NCBI RefSeq assembly: GCF_021283305.1
Contig: NZ_JAJSOK010000020.1
Span: forward strand, 52,497-116,496
Reading direction: 5' to 3'
Length of the DNA: 64,000 nt
Origin: Pseudonocardia kujensis
GTDB taxonomy: Bacteria > Actinomycetota > Actinomycetes > Mycobacteriales > Pseudonocardiaceae
In this document: in pieces, positions 8,139 through 16,553 of the stretch
How positions within the stretch are numbered: position 1 is the first letter of the stretch
Layout of the letters: every line of letters starts with the position of its first letter
Position numbers and translations under genes: made by a program
The notes under the pieces: model-generated
What the model saw: only the letters and a program-made list of their open reading frames with translations
What the model was told of the DNA's origin: nothing
The model's database searches: none

Positions 8139-10013
8139 GTGGCGCGCACCGTCCTCGACCTGCTCCGCCTGCTCGCCGACCGGGTCGGCCGCACCGAGAC
8201 CGGTGGGTCGGGCCCCGACGGTCGGGCCGGTGCGCTGGAGCACGCGGCGACCGAGCTCGCCGGGTCCGAGCCCGAGGCCGGGGCGCTGGTCCTGCGGATC
8301 CGCTCGGCGATGGAGGCCGGCCGGCGCCGGGAGACCGAGCTGGCCGCGCTGGTCGAGACCGCCCGGGAGCTCACCTCGCAGTCCGACACGGGCGTGGTGC
8401 TCGACGCGATCGTCCGCCGGGCCCGCGCCCTGCTCGGCACCGACCTCGCCTACCTCACCCTCTACGACGCCGACCGCGGCGACACCTACATGCGCGCCAC
8501 GGCGGGCTCGGTGTCGCGGCGGTTCCAGGCGCTCCGGCTGCCCCTCGGCGCCGGCCTCGGCGGGCTCGTCGCCGCGACCCGGAACCCGCACTGGACCGGG
8601 AACTACGGCGCGGACGAGCGCTACCGGCACACCGAGGAGATCGACGCGGCCGTGGGGGAGGAGGGCCTCGTCGCGATCTGCGGGGTCCCGCTGCTGGTCG
8701 ACGCCGAGTTCGTCGGCGTGCTGTTCGCCGCCAACCGTTCCGCCCGGCCGTTCCCGCCCGAGGAGGTGGCACTGCTCGGGTCGCTCGCCGCGCTGGCCGC
8801 CGTCTCGCTCGTGCAGACCCGCCAGCTCGCCGACACCGCGGCGGCCCTCGACGCGCTGCGCACCGCGCACGCCGCGATCGCCGAGGCCGCCGCCGCGCAC
8901 GACCGGTTCGCCGGCGTGGTCCTCGAGGGCGGCCACGTCGCGGACCTCGCCGAGGCCCTCGGCCGGCTGCTCGACGCGTGGGTGGTGGTGCTCGACGGCG
9001 ACGGCACGCCGGCCGCCCGGTTCGGCGGGACGCCCGATCCCGCGTGCTGGGCGGGCGCGGTCCGCGCCGCGGACGGGGCGCCGGGCCGGCTCACCCGGGC
9101 GGGCCGGACGTGGGCCGTCGCGGTGGTCGCGGCCGGGCAACGGCTCGGCACGCTGCTCCTCGGCGGCGTGCCCGACCTCGACGCGGGCCAGGTCCGGACG
9201 GTCGAGCGGGCCGCGATGGTCACGGCGCTGGTCCTGCTCTTCGGCCAGCGCGAGGCCGAGGCGGACCGCCGGGAGCGGGCCGGGGCGCTCGCCGAGCTGC
9301 TCGCGGCGGCCGACCGGCCGCGGCCCGCGGTCCTCACCCGGCTCGCCGAGCTCGGGGTCGCGGCGCGCCGCCCGCACGTCCTGCTGGTCTGCCGGTGCGC
9401 GCCGGGCCGACGGCGGGCCGTGCTGCGCGACGCCGCCGCGGCCGGCGGCCGGGCCGGGCTCGTCGCCGAGCACGAGGGCGCGGTCGTCGCGCTGCTGCCC
9501 GGCACCGACACCGCGGCCGCGGCCGAGCCGCTGGCCCGGGCGGCGACCCCGGAGGACCCCGACGGGGCCGTCACGGTCGGCGCCGCCGGGCCCGTACAGC
9601 CCGCGGCCGGCCTGGCGGGGGCCCTGGCGGAGGCGCGCCGGTCCGCGGAGGCGCTGCTCGCGCTCGGCCGCGCGGGGGAGGCGGCCGCGGCCCCGGACCT
9701 CGGCGTCGCCGGGCTCCTGCTCGGCGACCGGCCGGACGTCGCGGGCTACGTCGCCGGAGTCCTCGGCCCGGTCGTCGAGCACGACGCCCGGCGCGGCAGC
9801 GACCTGCTCCGCACCCTCGAGTGCTACTACGCGGCCGGGGCCAGCCCGAGCCGGGCGGCGGCCGCGCTGCACGTGCACGTCAACACGGTCGCCCAGCGGC
9901 TCGAGCGGATCGGCACGCTCCTGGGGGCGGGCTGGCAGGAACCGGACCGGGCGCTGGAGATCCAGCTGGCGTTGCGGTTGCACCGGCTCGGTGCCCCGGG
10001 CCGGCCGGGCTGA
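8139..10013 (+). CDS. GAF-domain PucR/CdaR-type transcriptional regulator
   Basis: 624 aa. A GAF domain at about 75-240 (LVETARELTSQSDTGVVLDA, then GVPLLVDAEFVGVLFAANRS) is followed by a diverged CdaR-like middle region. A C-terminal PucR helix-turn-helix contains LLRTLECYYAAGASPSRAAA and LHVHVNTVAQRLERIG. Such regulators sense small molecules through GAF and often control adjacent catabolic or transport genes. GTG 8139 is chosen because GGGCAGGA lies 8 nt upstream; in-frame GTGs at 8082 and 8094 are alternatives. It ends 7 bp from a convergent acetyltransferase gene. Confidence 0.85.
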   Translation: MARTVLDLLRLLADRVGRTETGGSGPDGRAGALEHAATELAGSEPEAGALVLRIRSAMEAGRRRETELAALVETARELTSQSDTGVVLDAIVRRARALLGTDLAYLTLYDADRGDTYMRATAGSVSRRFQALRLPLGAGLGGLVAATRNPHWTGNYGADERYRHTEEIDAAVGEEGLVAICGVPLLVDAEFVGVLFAANRSARPFPPEEVALLGSLAALAAVSLVQTRQLADTAAALDALRTAHAAIAEAAAAHDRFAGVVLEGGHVADLAEALGRLLDAWVVVLDGDGTPAARFGGTPDPACWAGAVRAADGAPGRLTRAGRTWAVAVVAAGQRLGTLLLGGVPDLDAGQVRTVERAAMVTALVLLFGQREAEADRRERAGALAELLAAADRPRPAVLTRLAELGVAARRPHVLLVCRCAPGRRRAVLRDAAAAGGRAGLVAEHEGAVVALLPGTDTAAAAEPLARAATPEDPDGAVTVGAAGPVQPAAGLAGALAEARRSAEALLALGRAGEAAAAPDLGVAGLLLGDRPDVAGYVAGVLGPVVEHDARRGSDLLRTLECYYAAGASPSRAAAALHVHVNTVAQRLERIGTLLGAGWQEPDRALEIQLALRLHRLGAPGRPG

Positions 10014-10020
10014 GGTCGCG

Positions 10021-10530
10021 TCAGTCCACCTCGGCCCGTGGGACGCGCTTGCGCAGCTCGCCGTCGGCCTTCTCCTCGAACCCGTGGGCCCGCAGCCAGG
10101 CGGAGATCTCCTCGCGGTCCGGGTGCGTCAGCGGCACGACGTTGTAGACGTAGTTGAGGTGCCGGCGTGCGGCCTCGCGCTCGAGCCGGTCGAGGACCAC
10201 GGCCCCGAGGCCCTCGCCGCGCCGGTCGGGGTGCACGACGACCAGGGTCTCGGCGTCGCCCCACGAGTCGTCGAGCCGGCCGTAGCCGACCACGCCGCGG
10301 CCGTCCTCGGCCCGCCACCACTCGTCGGCCAGCGGGTCGCCCGCCGCGGGGGTGCCGAGCCCGAACAACCTCGGGGGGAGGTCGCCGAACGCCGCGGCCT
10401 TCCCCACGTCCCAGCGGGCGGGCGCCTCCTTGGTCCAGCCGCCGCTCCAGCCGCCGCTCCAGCCGCCGGTCCCGCCGTCGGTCCGGCGGTCGGTCCCGCC
10501 GTCCGGGTTGCGCGTCACCTCGACGTCCAC
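10021..10530 (-). CDS. GNAT family N-acetyltransferase
   Basis: 169 aa, GTG start after GAGGAGGACCACC. Residues about 60-165 show the GNAT acetyl-CoA core: VVGYGRLDD, TLVVVHPDRRGEGLGAVV (the R/Q-x-x-G-x-G/A loop), then AWLRAHGFEEKADG at the end. Substrate unknown. The N-terminal 35 residues are an unusual Gly/Trp stretch, GGWSGGWSGGW, from a 12-bp tandem repeat at about 10434-10470. It is convergent with the PucR gene and precedes the CBS gene on the opposite side. Confidence 0.8.
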   Translation of the reverse strand: MDVEVTRNPDGGTDRRTDGGTGGWSGGWSGGWTKEAPARWDVGKAAAFGDLPPRLFGLGTPAAGDPLADEWWRAEDGRGVVGYGRLDDSWGDAETLVVVHPDRRGEGLGAVVLDRLEREAARRHLNYVYNVVPLTHPDREEISAWLRAHGFEEKADGELRKRVPRAEVD

Positions 10531-10603
10531 GGTGGTCCTCCTCGCAGCCGGACGGCGCCACGGTACCGCCGCGGGACCGGGTCCGCCGTCCCCGGCGCGG
10601 TCC

Positions 10604-11038
10604 TCAGCGGACGCGGGCGGCCAGCGCGTGGACCAGGTCCGTCGCCGTGACGATGCCGACCGGGCGGCCCGCCTCGACGACGAGCAGGGCGTCCGTGCGG
10701 TCGCGGTCCATGCGGGCCGCGACCTCGTGCAGCGGGGTGCCGGGTGGGACCTCCGGCGCGGGCCGCAGCACGTCGGCGACCAGCAGCGTCGCAGGCCCGA
10801 AGGGCCCCTGCCGGGCCGCGAGGCCGCGCAGCATGTCGACCTCCGCGACCATGCCGAGGCAGCGGCCTTCGCGCACGACGGGCAGATGGCGCACGGCGGC
10901 GGCGACCATCAGCCGCAGGGCGGTGGGCAGCGGGGTCGCGGGGTCGACCCCGACGAGCCGGCGCGCCATGACGGCCTCCACCGGCGGGTCGTCGTCGAGG
11001 GTCTCCGGCGGGGCCGGGCGCTGCCGCTGCTCGGTCAT
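10604..11038 (-). CDS. paired CBS-domain protein (Hrp1-like)
   Basis: 144 aa made of two CBS domains: EAVMARRLVGVDPATPL to LGMVAEVDMLRGL, and VADVLRPAPEVPPGTPL to VGIVTATDLVHAL. CBS pairs bind adenine nucleotides and act as small energy sensors. The size and stand-alone form match Hrp1 (Rv2626c, 143 aa), one of the most strongly induced DosR-regulon proteins. The ATG at 11038 is the first start before the CBS region. A perfect-fit DosR-like dyad lies at 11074-11087, 36 bp upstream. Confidence 0.88.
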   Translation of the reverse strand: MTEQRQRPAPPETLDDDPPVEAVMARRLVGVDPATPLPTALRLMVAAAVRHLPVVREGRCLGMVAEVDMLRGLAARQGPFGPATLLVADVLRPAPEVPPGTPLHEVAARMDRDRTDALLVVEAGRPVGIVTATDLVHALAARVR

Positions 11039-11073
11039 GCCCGCAGCGTCGCCCCGCCGGGGCGCGCGCGGCA

Positions 11074-11087
11074 GGGGCCGAGGGCCC
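11074..11087. promoter_or_regulatory. DosR-like box upstream of CBS gene
   Basis: GGGGCCGAGGGCCC fits GGGnC(n4)GnCCC and lies 36 bp upstream of the CBS-protein start at 11038 on the minus strand. It is within the divergent gap shared with the gene at 11182. Confidence 0.5.
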
Positions 11088-11130
11088 GGACCGGCCCGAC
11101 GGGCGGCCCTCGCCGGGGCACCTCGTTCCG

Positions 11131-11144
11131 GGGACCTTCGCCTC
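11131..11144. promoter_or_regulatory. imperfect DosR-like box
   Basis: GGGACCTTCGCCTC has a full left half with a CTTC core and one mismatch in the right half. It ends 38 bp before the nitroreductase-like gene at 11182. It lies 57 bp from the box at 11074, so the divergent promoters could have separate operators. Confidence 0.4.
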
Positions 11145-11181
11145 TCGTGACGTCCGGTCGCGGATACCGAGACTCGGGGCC

Positions 11182-11973
11182 ATGTCCGCTCACCCGGTGG
11201 CGACCCCGGAGCCGCGGGCGGCACTGCGGGTCGCCCCGCTCGTCGACGCGGCCCGGGCGGCCGCGGCGCCGGAGGGAACGGCACCCTGGTTCGTCACGGC
11301 CGTCGACGACGGCGTCGCCGTCCGGTCCGTGGTGCGGCGCTGGTCGCTGGCCGAGGAGCCGCTGGCGCGGGTGACCCGGGTCGCGGCCGGGGCGGGGCTG
11401 CGGGCCATCCGGCTCGCGGTGGCCGCCCAGGGCCGCCGCCCGCAGGTCACGTACCCGGTCGAGGAGGGGCTGCTCGCCGTGGTGCGGCCGGGCGAGCCGT
11501 ACGCGCCCCGGCCCCTCGAGCGGGCGCTCTACGCGGCCCTGCGCGACGAGGGCCGGCCGCAGGGCGCGGACGGCCCGCGGGCCCCCGCGGTCCGCGCGGT
11601 GCTGCGGCGCGCCGCGGAGACGGAGAGCGCGTGGCTGCGCGGGATCGGCCACCCGGTGGTGCCGGGCGACGAGCTCGGGCCGACCTGGCCGGACCTGCTC
11701 GACGACGGGGAGATGCGGCCGGAGCCCGTGTTCGTCCTGGTGGGTGCGCCGGGTCGGGTCCCGCACGCCGACCTGCGCACCGGGCAGGCCGTCGAGGCGC
11801 TGCGGTTGACCGCGGCCCTGCTCGGCCTCCGCACCGCCGTCGTCGCCGCGCCCGCGGACCCGGCGGCGCTGCGGGCCCGGCTGCCCGACCGGGCGCGCGA
11901 CGTGCTGGAGGGGGCCCGGGGCAGCACCGTCGCGGTACTCGAGTTCTGGCGGGACCGGCTGGGGGTCGGCTGA
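11182..11973 (+). CDS. divergent Acg-type nitroreductase-like protein
   Basis: 263 aa. It resembles the Acg group of FMN-dependent nitroreductase-like proteins in length and general pattern: an N-terminal helical region, a central W-R-x-I-G-H-P turn, and a C-terminal A-V-E-A-L-R-L-T-A segment like the Acg helix that packs on flavin. The usual N-terminal APSLHNTQPW motif is missing, so flavin binding is doubtful. Acg proteins (Rv2032, Rv3127, Rv3131) are DosR-regulon members. It is convergent with a bona fide Acg homologue (19-bp gap). The family call is tentative. Confidence 0.5.
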   Translation: MSAHPVATPEPRAALRVAPLVDAARAAAAPEGTAPWFVTAVDDGVAVRSVVRRWSLAEEPLARVTRVAAGAGLRAIRLAVAAQGRRPQVTYPVEEGLLAVVRPGEPYAPRPLERALYAALRDEGRPQGADGPRAPAVRAVLRRAAETESAWLRGIGHPVVPGDELGPTWPDLLDDGEMRPEPVFVLVGAPGRVPHADLRTGQAVEALRLTAALLGLRTAVVAAPADPAALRARLPDRARDVLEGARGSTVAVLEFWRDRLGVG

Positions 11974-11992
11974 GCGGTCGGTGGCGGAGCAG

Positions 11993-13063
11993 TCAGGTGT
12001 GGTGGTCGGTCGAGCCGGGACCGGGCCCGTCGTCCGCGTGCAGCGGCGCGTCCCCCGGGAGCTCCCCGGCGCCCGGCCCGTCGGCTGGAGGCAGCAGCAG
12101 CTCGGTCAGCGGTCGGCGGGGCGTGCCCGGGACCGGCCAGCCCTGCCCGATCCGCAGCACGACCTGCGGCGGCCGGGCGCCGCCGATCAGCCGCCGCAGG
12201 GCCTCCCGCACGTCGGGGCACTCCACGAGCTGGGACAGGAAGGACACGGCGAGGCCGTGCGCCGTGGCCGTGAGCAGCACGCGTTGCATGGCGTGGCCGG
12301 CGCGGACCTCCTCGCGCGGGCCGTCGGAGTGCGCACTGAGCACCGCGATGAGCGGCTCGGCCTCGACGCCGTCGGCGGCGCGCGCGGTCCCGCCGCTGAA
12401 GTCGCGCAGCACCCACGTCGCGTTGGGTCCGGGCAGCGGCCCGCCCGCGGCGGCCGGGACCCCGTCGGTCCGCTCCTCGCCGTACCCCGTCCAGCGCTCC
12501 AGTTCGGCGACGAACTCCGGGTCGGCCATCTGCCGCTCGTGCGCGCGCCGGGCCAGCGCGCCCAGCTCGACCCGCTGCACGGGGTCGGTGACGAGATCCA
12601 GCCAGGCGCCCTCGTCGAGCGCGGCCCGGCGCAGCGCGTGCCGGGCGGGGGTGGGGACGAGCGCGTCGGTGAAGGGCCGCCGGTTCGTGCGGCGCCGCGG
12701 CACGGCCTCCAGCAGGCGGCGCTGCTCCGGCGTCGGCGGGCGGCTGCCGCCGCGGCGGACCACGGCGACCAGGTCGGGACGTGCCGGGTCCGGCAGCAGC
12801 GTGACGAGCGGGCGCACCCCGTGCCCGATGAGGGCCAGCCGCAGGTTGAACAGGGCCGCGCCGCAGGCGAGCCGCAGCTCCCTCCCACTCGGGTCGGCGA
12901 CCGGCAGCCGGCGCCCGAGGTCGGCGTGCAGCTCGATCCCGTCGGGGACGAGGCGGAAGAGCCAGGGTTGGGTGTTGTGCAACGAGGGCGCCCGGGCGGC
13001 GGCGCCGAGGACATCCTGCAGCTCTTCCTCGGTCAGCCCGAGCGAACCCGTCTCGATCATCAT
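11993..13063 (-). CDS. Acg-family FMN-binding nitroreductase-like protein
   Basis: 356 aa from ATG 13063 (alternatives ATG 13060 and ATG 13111). It starts LGLTEEELQDVLGAAARAPS then HNTQPWLFRLVPDGIEL, the signature of Acg/Rv3131 proteins. Two nitroreductase half-domains follow, with REEVRAGHAMQRVLLTATAH as the conserved C-terminal helix and LRIGQGWPVPGTPRRPL near the end. Acg from M. tuberculosis binds FMN but lacks classic nitroreductase activity and may sequester flavin in dormancy. The family is strongly DosR-controlled in mycobacteria. A half-conserved DosR-like box lies upstream at 13140. Confidence 0.88.
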   Translation of the reverse strand: MMIETGSLGLTEEELQDVLGAAARAPSLHNTQPWLFRLVPDGIELHADLGRRLPVADPSGRELRLACGAALFNLRLALIGHGVRPLVTLLPDPARPDLVAVVRRGGSRPPTPEQRRLLEAVPRRRTNRRPFTDALVPTPARHALRRAALDEGAWLDLVTDPVQRVELGALARRAHERQMADPEFVAELERWTGYGEERTDGVPAAAGGPLPGPNATWVLRDFSGGTARAADGVEAEPLIAVLSAHSDGPREEVRAGHAMQRVLLTATAHGLAVSFLSQLVECPDVREALRRLIGGARPPQVVLRIGQGWPVPGTPRRPLTELLLPPADGPGAGELPGDAPLHADDGPGPGSTDHHT

Positions 13064-13139
13064 CGCTCGCCGTCCGAGGTCCTGCGGGTCCCCGGTCGGA
13101 CCCGTGATCATCGTGCGGGCGGTGGGAACCGGCCGCTAC

Positions 13140-13153
13140 CGCCGAAGGTCCCG
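13140..13153. promoter_or_regulatory. half-conserved DosR-like box
   Basis: CCGCCGAAGGTCCC keeps the GAAG core and right arm GGTCCC, but the outer two bases of the left arm differ. It lies between the Acg gene (start 13063) and the sensor kinase at 13255, and could control either. Confidence 0.35.
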
Positions 13154-13254
13154 TGCGCAGGGGGTGTTCGACCCGCCGGGGTGGGCCGCGGCGGGCTTGT
13201 CGTGATCGCGTGCGGGTGGCACCGTGTCTGCGCCGCTGACCGACGGGAGGACCG

Positions 13255-14970
13255 ATGACGGGGCCGGATCGCGGGCCGGAGGGACCCCCGGTCTCCGGGG
13301 CGCTCGCCGGGCTGCGGCTCGACGAGCTGCTCGGCGAGGTGCAGGAGCGGCTGGGCCAGATCGTGGCCGCCCGGGACCGGATGCAGAGCCTGCTCGACGC
13401 CGTGCTCGCCGTCGGGGCGGGGCTGGAGCTGGACGCGACGCTGCGCCGGATCGTGCAGTCCGCGGTGGACCTCGTCGACGCCCGGTTCGGCGCGCTCGGC
13501 GTGCTCGCGCCGGACGGGTCGATCTCCCGGTTCATCGACGTCGGGCTGCCCCCGGGGGTGCGGGAGACCCTCGGACGGCCGCCCACCGGGAAGGGCCTGC
13601 TCGGCCAGCTGATCCTGGATCCCGAGTCGCTGCGGCTGGCGGATCTGACCGAACACCCGGCGTCGGTGGGCTTCCCGCCGAACCACCCGCCGATGCACAG
13701 CTTCCTCGGCGTCCCGGTCCGGGTCCGGGACGAGATCTACGGCAACCTCTACCTCACCGAGAAGGTCGGCGGCGGCGAGTTCACCGCGGACGACGAGGTG
13801 ATGCTGCACGTGCTCGCGGCGGCCGCCGGGATCGCCGTGCAGAACTCGGACCTGTTCGAGCAGAGCCGGCAGCGCCAGCACTGGCTGGAGGCGCTGGGCG
13901 AGGTGCGGGCCGAGGTGCTGGCCGGGGCCTCGGACGAGGAGGTGCTCCGGCTCGTCGCCGTCCGCACCCTGGAGCTGACGAGGTCGGCGGCCACCGTGGT
14001 GCTGCTCGGTCCCGACGAGGAGGGCCTCTACGAGCTGTGCGGGAGCGCCGGCGAGCCGCTCGGTCTGCCCTCCGGCGGGATCCGGGCGGGCGCGGACCTC
14101 GACGAGGTGGTCGAGAGCCGCAACCCGCTGCTGGCCGGCTCGCCGGCGGCGTTCCTCGACCACGGCGCGGACTCGGTGCCGGCGGAACTGGGCCCGTCGG
14201 TCGCGGTGCCGATGCGCTCGGGGGAGCGGGTGATCGGGGTGCTGGTCGCGCTGCGGCGGGTCGGCGGCGAGCCCTATCGGCCCACCGAGGTGCCGCTGGT
14301 GACCTCGTTCGCCGAACAGGCCGCGATGGCCCTGGAGATCGCGGAGAAGACCCGTGCGCAGCGGCAGCTCGACGTGCTCGCCGACCGCGACCGCATCGCC
14401 CGGGACCTGCACGACCACGTGATCCAGCGGCTGTTCGCCACCGGCCTGAAGCTGCAGAGCACGCTGCGCCGCTCCGTGCGCCCGGACGTCCAGGACCGGA
14501 TCCGGCAGGCCGTCGACGAGCTCGACGAGACCGTCCGCGAGATCCGGACCTCGATCTTCGACCTGCACGGCGCCGACCAGGGTGGCGGGGGCGTCCGGCG
14601 ACGGCTGCTCGACACCGTCGACGAGGTCGTCGCCGGGTCGGCCCTGGTGCCGTCGGTCCGCACCTCCGGGCCCGTCGACTCGCTCGTCCCGCCGGAGCTC
14701 GTGCCGCACCTGCTGGCGGCGGTGCGGGAGGGCACGAGCAACGCGGTCCGGCACTCGGGCGGACGGACGGTCACGGTCACCCTGGAGGCGGCCGCCGACC
14801 TCGTGCTCCAGATCGTCGACGACGGCACGGGGATGTCCGGCGACGTCGCCCGCAGCGGGCTGCACAACCTCGCCGAACGCGCCGAGGAGCTGGGCGGCGG
14901 CCTGGACGTGTGGCGCCGGCCCGGCGGCGGCACCCGGCTGACGTGGCGGGTCCCGCTCGACCACGGGTGA
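13255..14970 (+). CDS. DevS/DosT-like haem sensor histidine kinase
   Basis: 571 aa, close to DosS (578 aa). Opening residues RLDELLGEVQERLGQIVAAR parallel the DosS N-terminus. GAF-A (about 60-200) contains FPPNHPPMHSFLGVPVRVRD; His144 aligns with the DosS haem ligand His149. GAF-B follows at about 215-370. The HisKA_3 motif ARDLHDHVIQRLFATG carries phospho-His386, and HATPase boxes REGTSNAVRHSGG and SGLHNLAERAEELGG follow. The ATG at 13255 follows GACGGGAGGACCG. The DosR-like regulator gene is convergent 15 bp downstream. This is the closer of the two kinases to DosS. Confidence 0.94.
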   Translation: MTGPDRGPEGPPVSGALAGLRLDELLGEVQERLGQIVAARDRMQSLLDAVLAVGAGLELDATLRRIVQSAVDLVDARFGALGVLAPDGSISRFIDVGLPPGVRETLGRPPTGKGLLGQLILDPESLRLADLTEHPASVGFPPNHPPMHSFLGVPVRVRDEIYGNLYLTEKVGGGEFTADDEVMLHVLAAAAGIAVQNSDLFEQSRQRQHWLEALGEVRAEVLAGASDEEVLRLVAVRTLELTRSAATVVLLGPDEEGLYELCGSAGEPLGLPSGGIRAGADLDEVVESRNPLLAGSPAAFLDHGADSVPAELGPSVAVPMRSGERVIGVLVALRRVGGEPYRPTEVPLVTSFAEQAAMALEIAEKTRAQRQLDVLADRDRIARDLHDHVIQRLFATGLKLQSTLRRSVRPDVQDRIRQAVDELDETVREIRTSIFDLHGADQGGGGVRRRLLDTVDEVVAGSALVPSVRTSGPVDSLVPPELVPHLLAAVREGTSNAVRHSGGRTVTVTLEAAADLVLQIVDDGTGMSGDVARSGLHNLAERAEELGGGLDVWRRPGGGTRLTWRVPLDHG

Positions 14971-14985
14971 TCCCGCGGCCGGTCC

Positions 14986-15633
14986 TCAGCGGGCGCGGCG
15001 GCGGCGCTCGGTCGCGTACACCGCGGCCTCGGTGCGCCGGGAGAAGCCGAGCTTGTGCAGCAGCGAGGAGACGTAGTTCTTGACCGTCTTCTCGGCCAGG
15101 TAGAGCTCGGCGCCGATCTGGCGGTTGGTGAGGCCGTCGGCGATCAGGTCGAGGATCCGCCGCTCCTGGGGGGAGAGGCCCTCGTAGCGGGGGTCGTCGG
15201 GCTCGGACCCGTGCCGGAGCCGTTCCAGGACCAGCGCGGTGGCCTTCGGGTCGAGCAGCGAGCCGCCCGCCGCGACGGTCCGCACGGCCCCGATGAGGTC
15301 GGTGCCGGCGACCTGTTTGAGCAGGTAGCCGGCGGCGCCGGCCATGATCGCGCCGAAGAGGGCCTCGTCGTCGGAGTACGAGGTGAGCATCAGGCAGGCC
15401 GGCGGCGGGTTCAGGGTCGAGCGGATGTCGCGGCAGACGGTGATGCCCTCGCCGTCGGGCAGGCGGACGTCGAGGATCGCCACGTCGGGCCGGGTGGCGG
15501 GGATGCGGGCCAGCGCCTGCGCGGCGGTCCCGGCCTCGCCGACGACCTCGATGTCGTCCTCGGTCTCCAGCAGCTGGGCGATGCCGCGACGGACGATCTC
15601 GTGGTCGTCCAGCAGGAACACCGAGATGGTCAC
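14986..15633 (-). CDS. DosR/DevR-like NarL-family response regulator
   Basis: 215 aa. The receiver has D9, D10, phospho-acceptor D55 (in VAILDVRLPDGEG), T84 and K106. The LuxR-type HTH includes LTNRQIGAELYLAEKTVKNY; K182, K185 and N186 in AEKTVKNYVS correspond to the DNA-contacting Lys179, Lys182 and Asn183 of DosR. The end RRTEAAVYATERRR parallels RRTQAAVFATELKR. This is near-diagnostic for DosR rather than a generic NarL protein. It is expected to bind the GGGnC(n4)GnCCC boxes in this window and to be phosphorylated by the kinases at 1167 and 13255. Two tandem boxes upstream suggest autoregulation. GTG start at 15633 after a CGAGGAGGCCC ribosome site. Confidence 0.93.
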   Translation of the reverse strand: MTISVFLLDDHEIVRRGIAQLLETEDDIEVVGEAGTAAQALARIPATRPDVAILDVRLPDGEGITVCRDIRSTLNPPPACLMLTSYSDDEALFGAIMAGAAGYLLKQVAGTDLIGAVRTVAAGGSLLDPKATALVLERLRHGSEPDDPRYEGLSPQERRILDLIADGLTNRQIGAELYLAEKTVKNYVSSLLHKLGFSRRTEAAVYATERRRRAR

Positions 15634-15690
15634 GGGGCCTCCTCGTCCTCGACCGGTCCGACGCTAACGGGCGGCGCAACCCTCCGCCGG

Positions 15691-15726
15691 GCCCGAAAGG
15701 TCCCGGGCGGTAGAGCCGAACGTCCC
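15691..15726. promoter_or_regulatory. two tandem DosR-like half-strong boxes
   Basis: GCCCGAAAGGTCCC (15691-15704) and GAGCCGAACGTCCC (15713-15726) are spaced 22 bp centre to centre, about two helical turns. The second has one mismatch to GGGnC(n4)GnCCC; the first keeps mainly the right arm. They lie 58-93 bp upstream of the regulator start at 15633. Paired sites of this spacing are typical of DosR promoters. Confidence 0.5.
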
Positions 15727-15908
15727 GGCACCCGTCCGTGGTGGCCGGCTGCGTCCGTTCGGGGGTCGCGCACTCGTCGGTCGGCGCAATCTCGGCCATC
15801 ACGGCCACGGCGCGTAACGACCGACGACACCACCGCGCTGAGGGCATGGCGGGCCGGACGGAGACGCCCCCCGACGTCCGGCCCGTCATCGATCGACCTG
15901 GAGGTGGA

Positions 15909-16553
15909 GTGCCCGCCCTCGCCGGCCCGACCGTGGCCCCCGTGGCCGCGTCCCGCGACCAGACCCTGCTCGAGGACGCGCTGGGCGCGGCCCGGGCGGG
16001 CGACGAATGGGCCTTCGTCGTGCTCTACCGCGACCTGCAACCCCGCCTGCTGCGGTACGCCACCGCGCTGGTCGGCGCCGACGCCGAGGACGTCACCGCC
16101 GAGACCTGGTTGCACGTCGCGAAGGACCTGCGCCGCTTCTCCGGTGACCTCGACGGCTTCCGCGGCTGGGTCACCACGATCTGCCGCAACCGGGCGATGG
16201 ACTCGGCGCGGGCCCGCACCCGCCGCCCGGCCGACCCCGCGGAGCCGGCGGACCTGGTGGCCCTCGCGGACGTCCGGCACACCGACGGTGCCGTCTTCGA
16301 CGGGCTGGCGACGCAGTGGGCGCTCGACCAGATCCTCGCGTTGCCGCGCACCGAGGCCGAGGCGGTGCTGCTGCGCGCGGTGATCGGGCTCGACGCACCG
16401 GCCGCCGCCCAGGTGCTGGGCAAGCGGCCCGGCGCGGTCCGGGTCGCGGCCCACCGCGGGCTGCGGCGGCTGGCCGAGCGGCTGCGCGCGGGTGAGGAGG
16501 CCGGTCCGGCGCGGACCGGACGGGAACGGCGGACGGGGGTCGCCGATGTGTGA
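15909..16553 (+). CDS. ECF-type RNA polymerase sigma factor
   Basis: 214 aa from a GTG preceded by GGAGGTGGA; ATG 15846 is an in-frame alternative. Region 2 reads LYRDLQPRLLRYATALVGAD then EDVTAETWLHVAKDL and FRGWVTTICRNRAMDSAR. Region 4 reads LALPRTEAEAVLLRAVIGLD then AAQVLGKRPGAVRVAAHRGL. There is no SnoaL-type or other C-terminal extension. The next gene overlaps by 8 bp and encodes a one-helix membrane protein, so the pair is a sigma/putative anti-sigma module. Which promoters it reads is unknown. It is divergent from the DosR-like gene. Confidence 0.9.
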   Translation: MPALAGPTVAPVAASRDQTLLEDALGAARAGDEWAFVVLYRDLQPRLLRYATALVGADAEDVTAETWLHVAKDLRRFSGDLDGFRGWVTTICRNRAMDSARARTRRPADPAEPADLVALADVRHTDGAVFDGLATQWALDQILALPRTEAEAVLLRAVIGLDAPAAAQVLGKRPGAVRVAAHRGLRRLAERLRAGEEAGPARTGRERRTGVADV

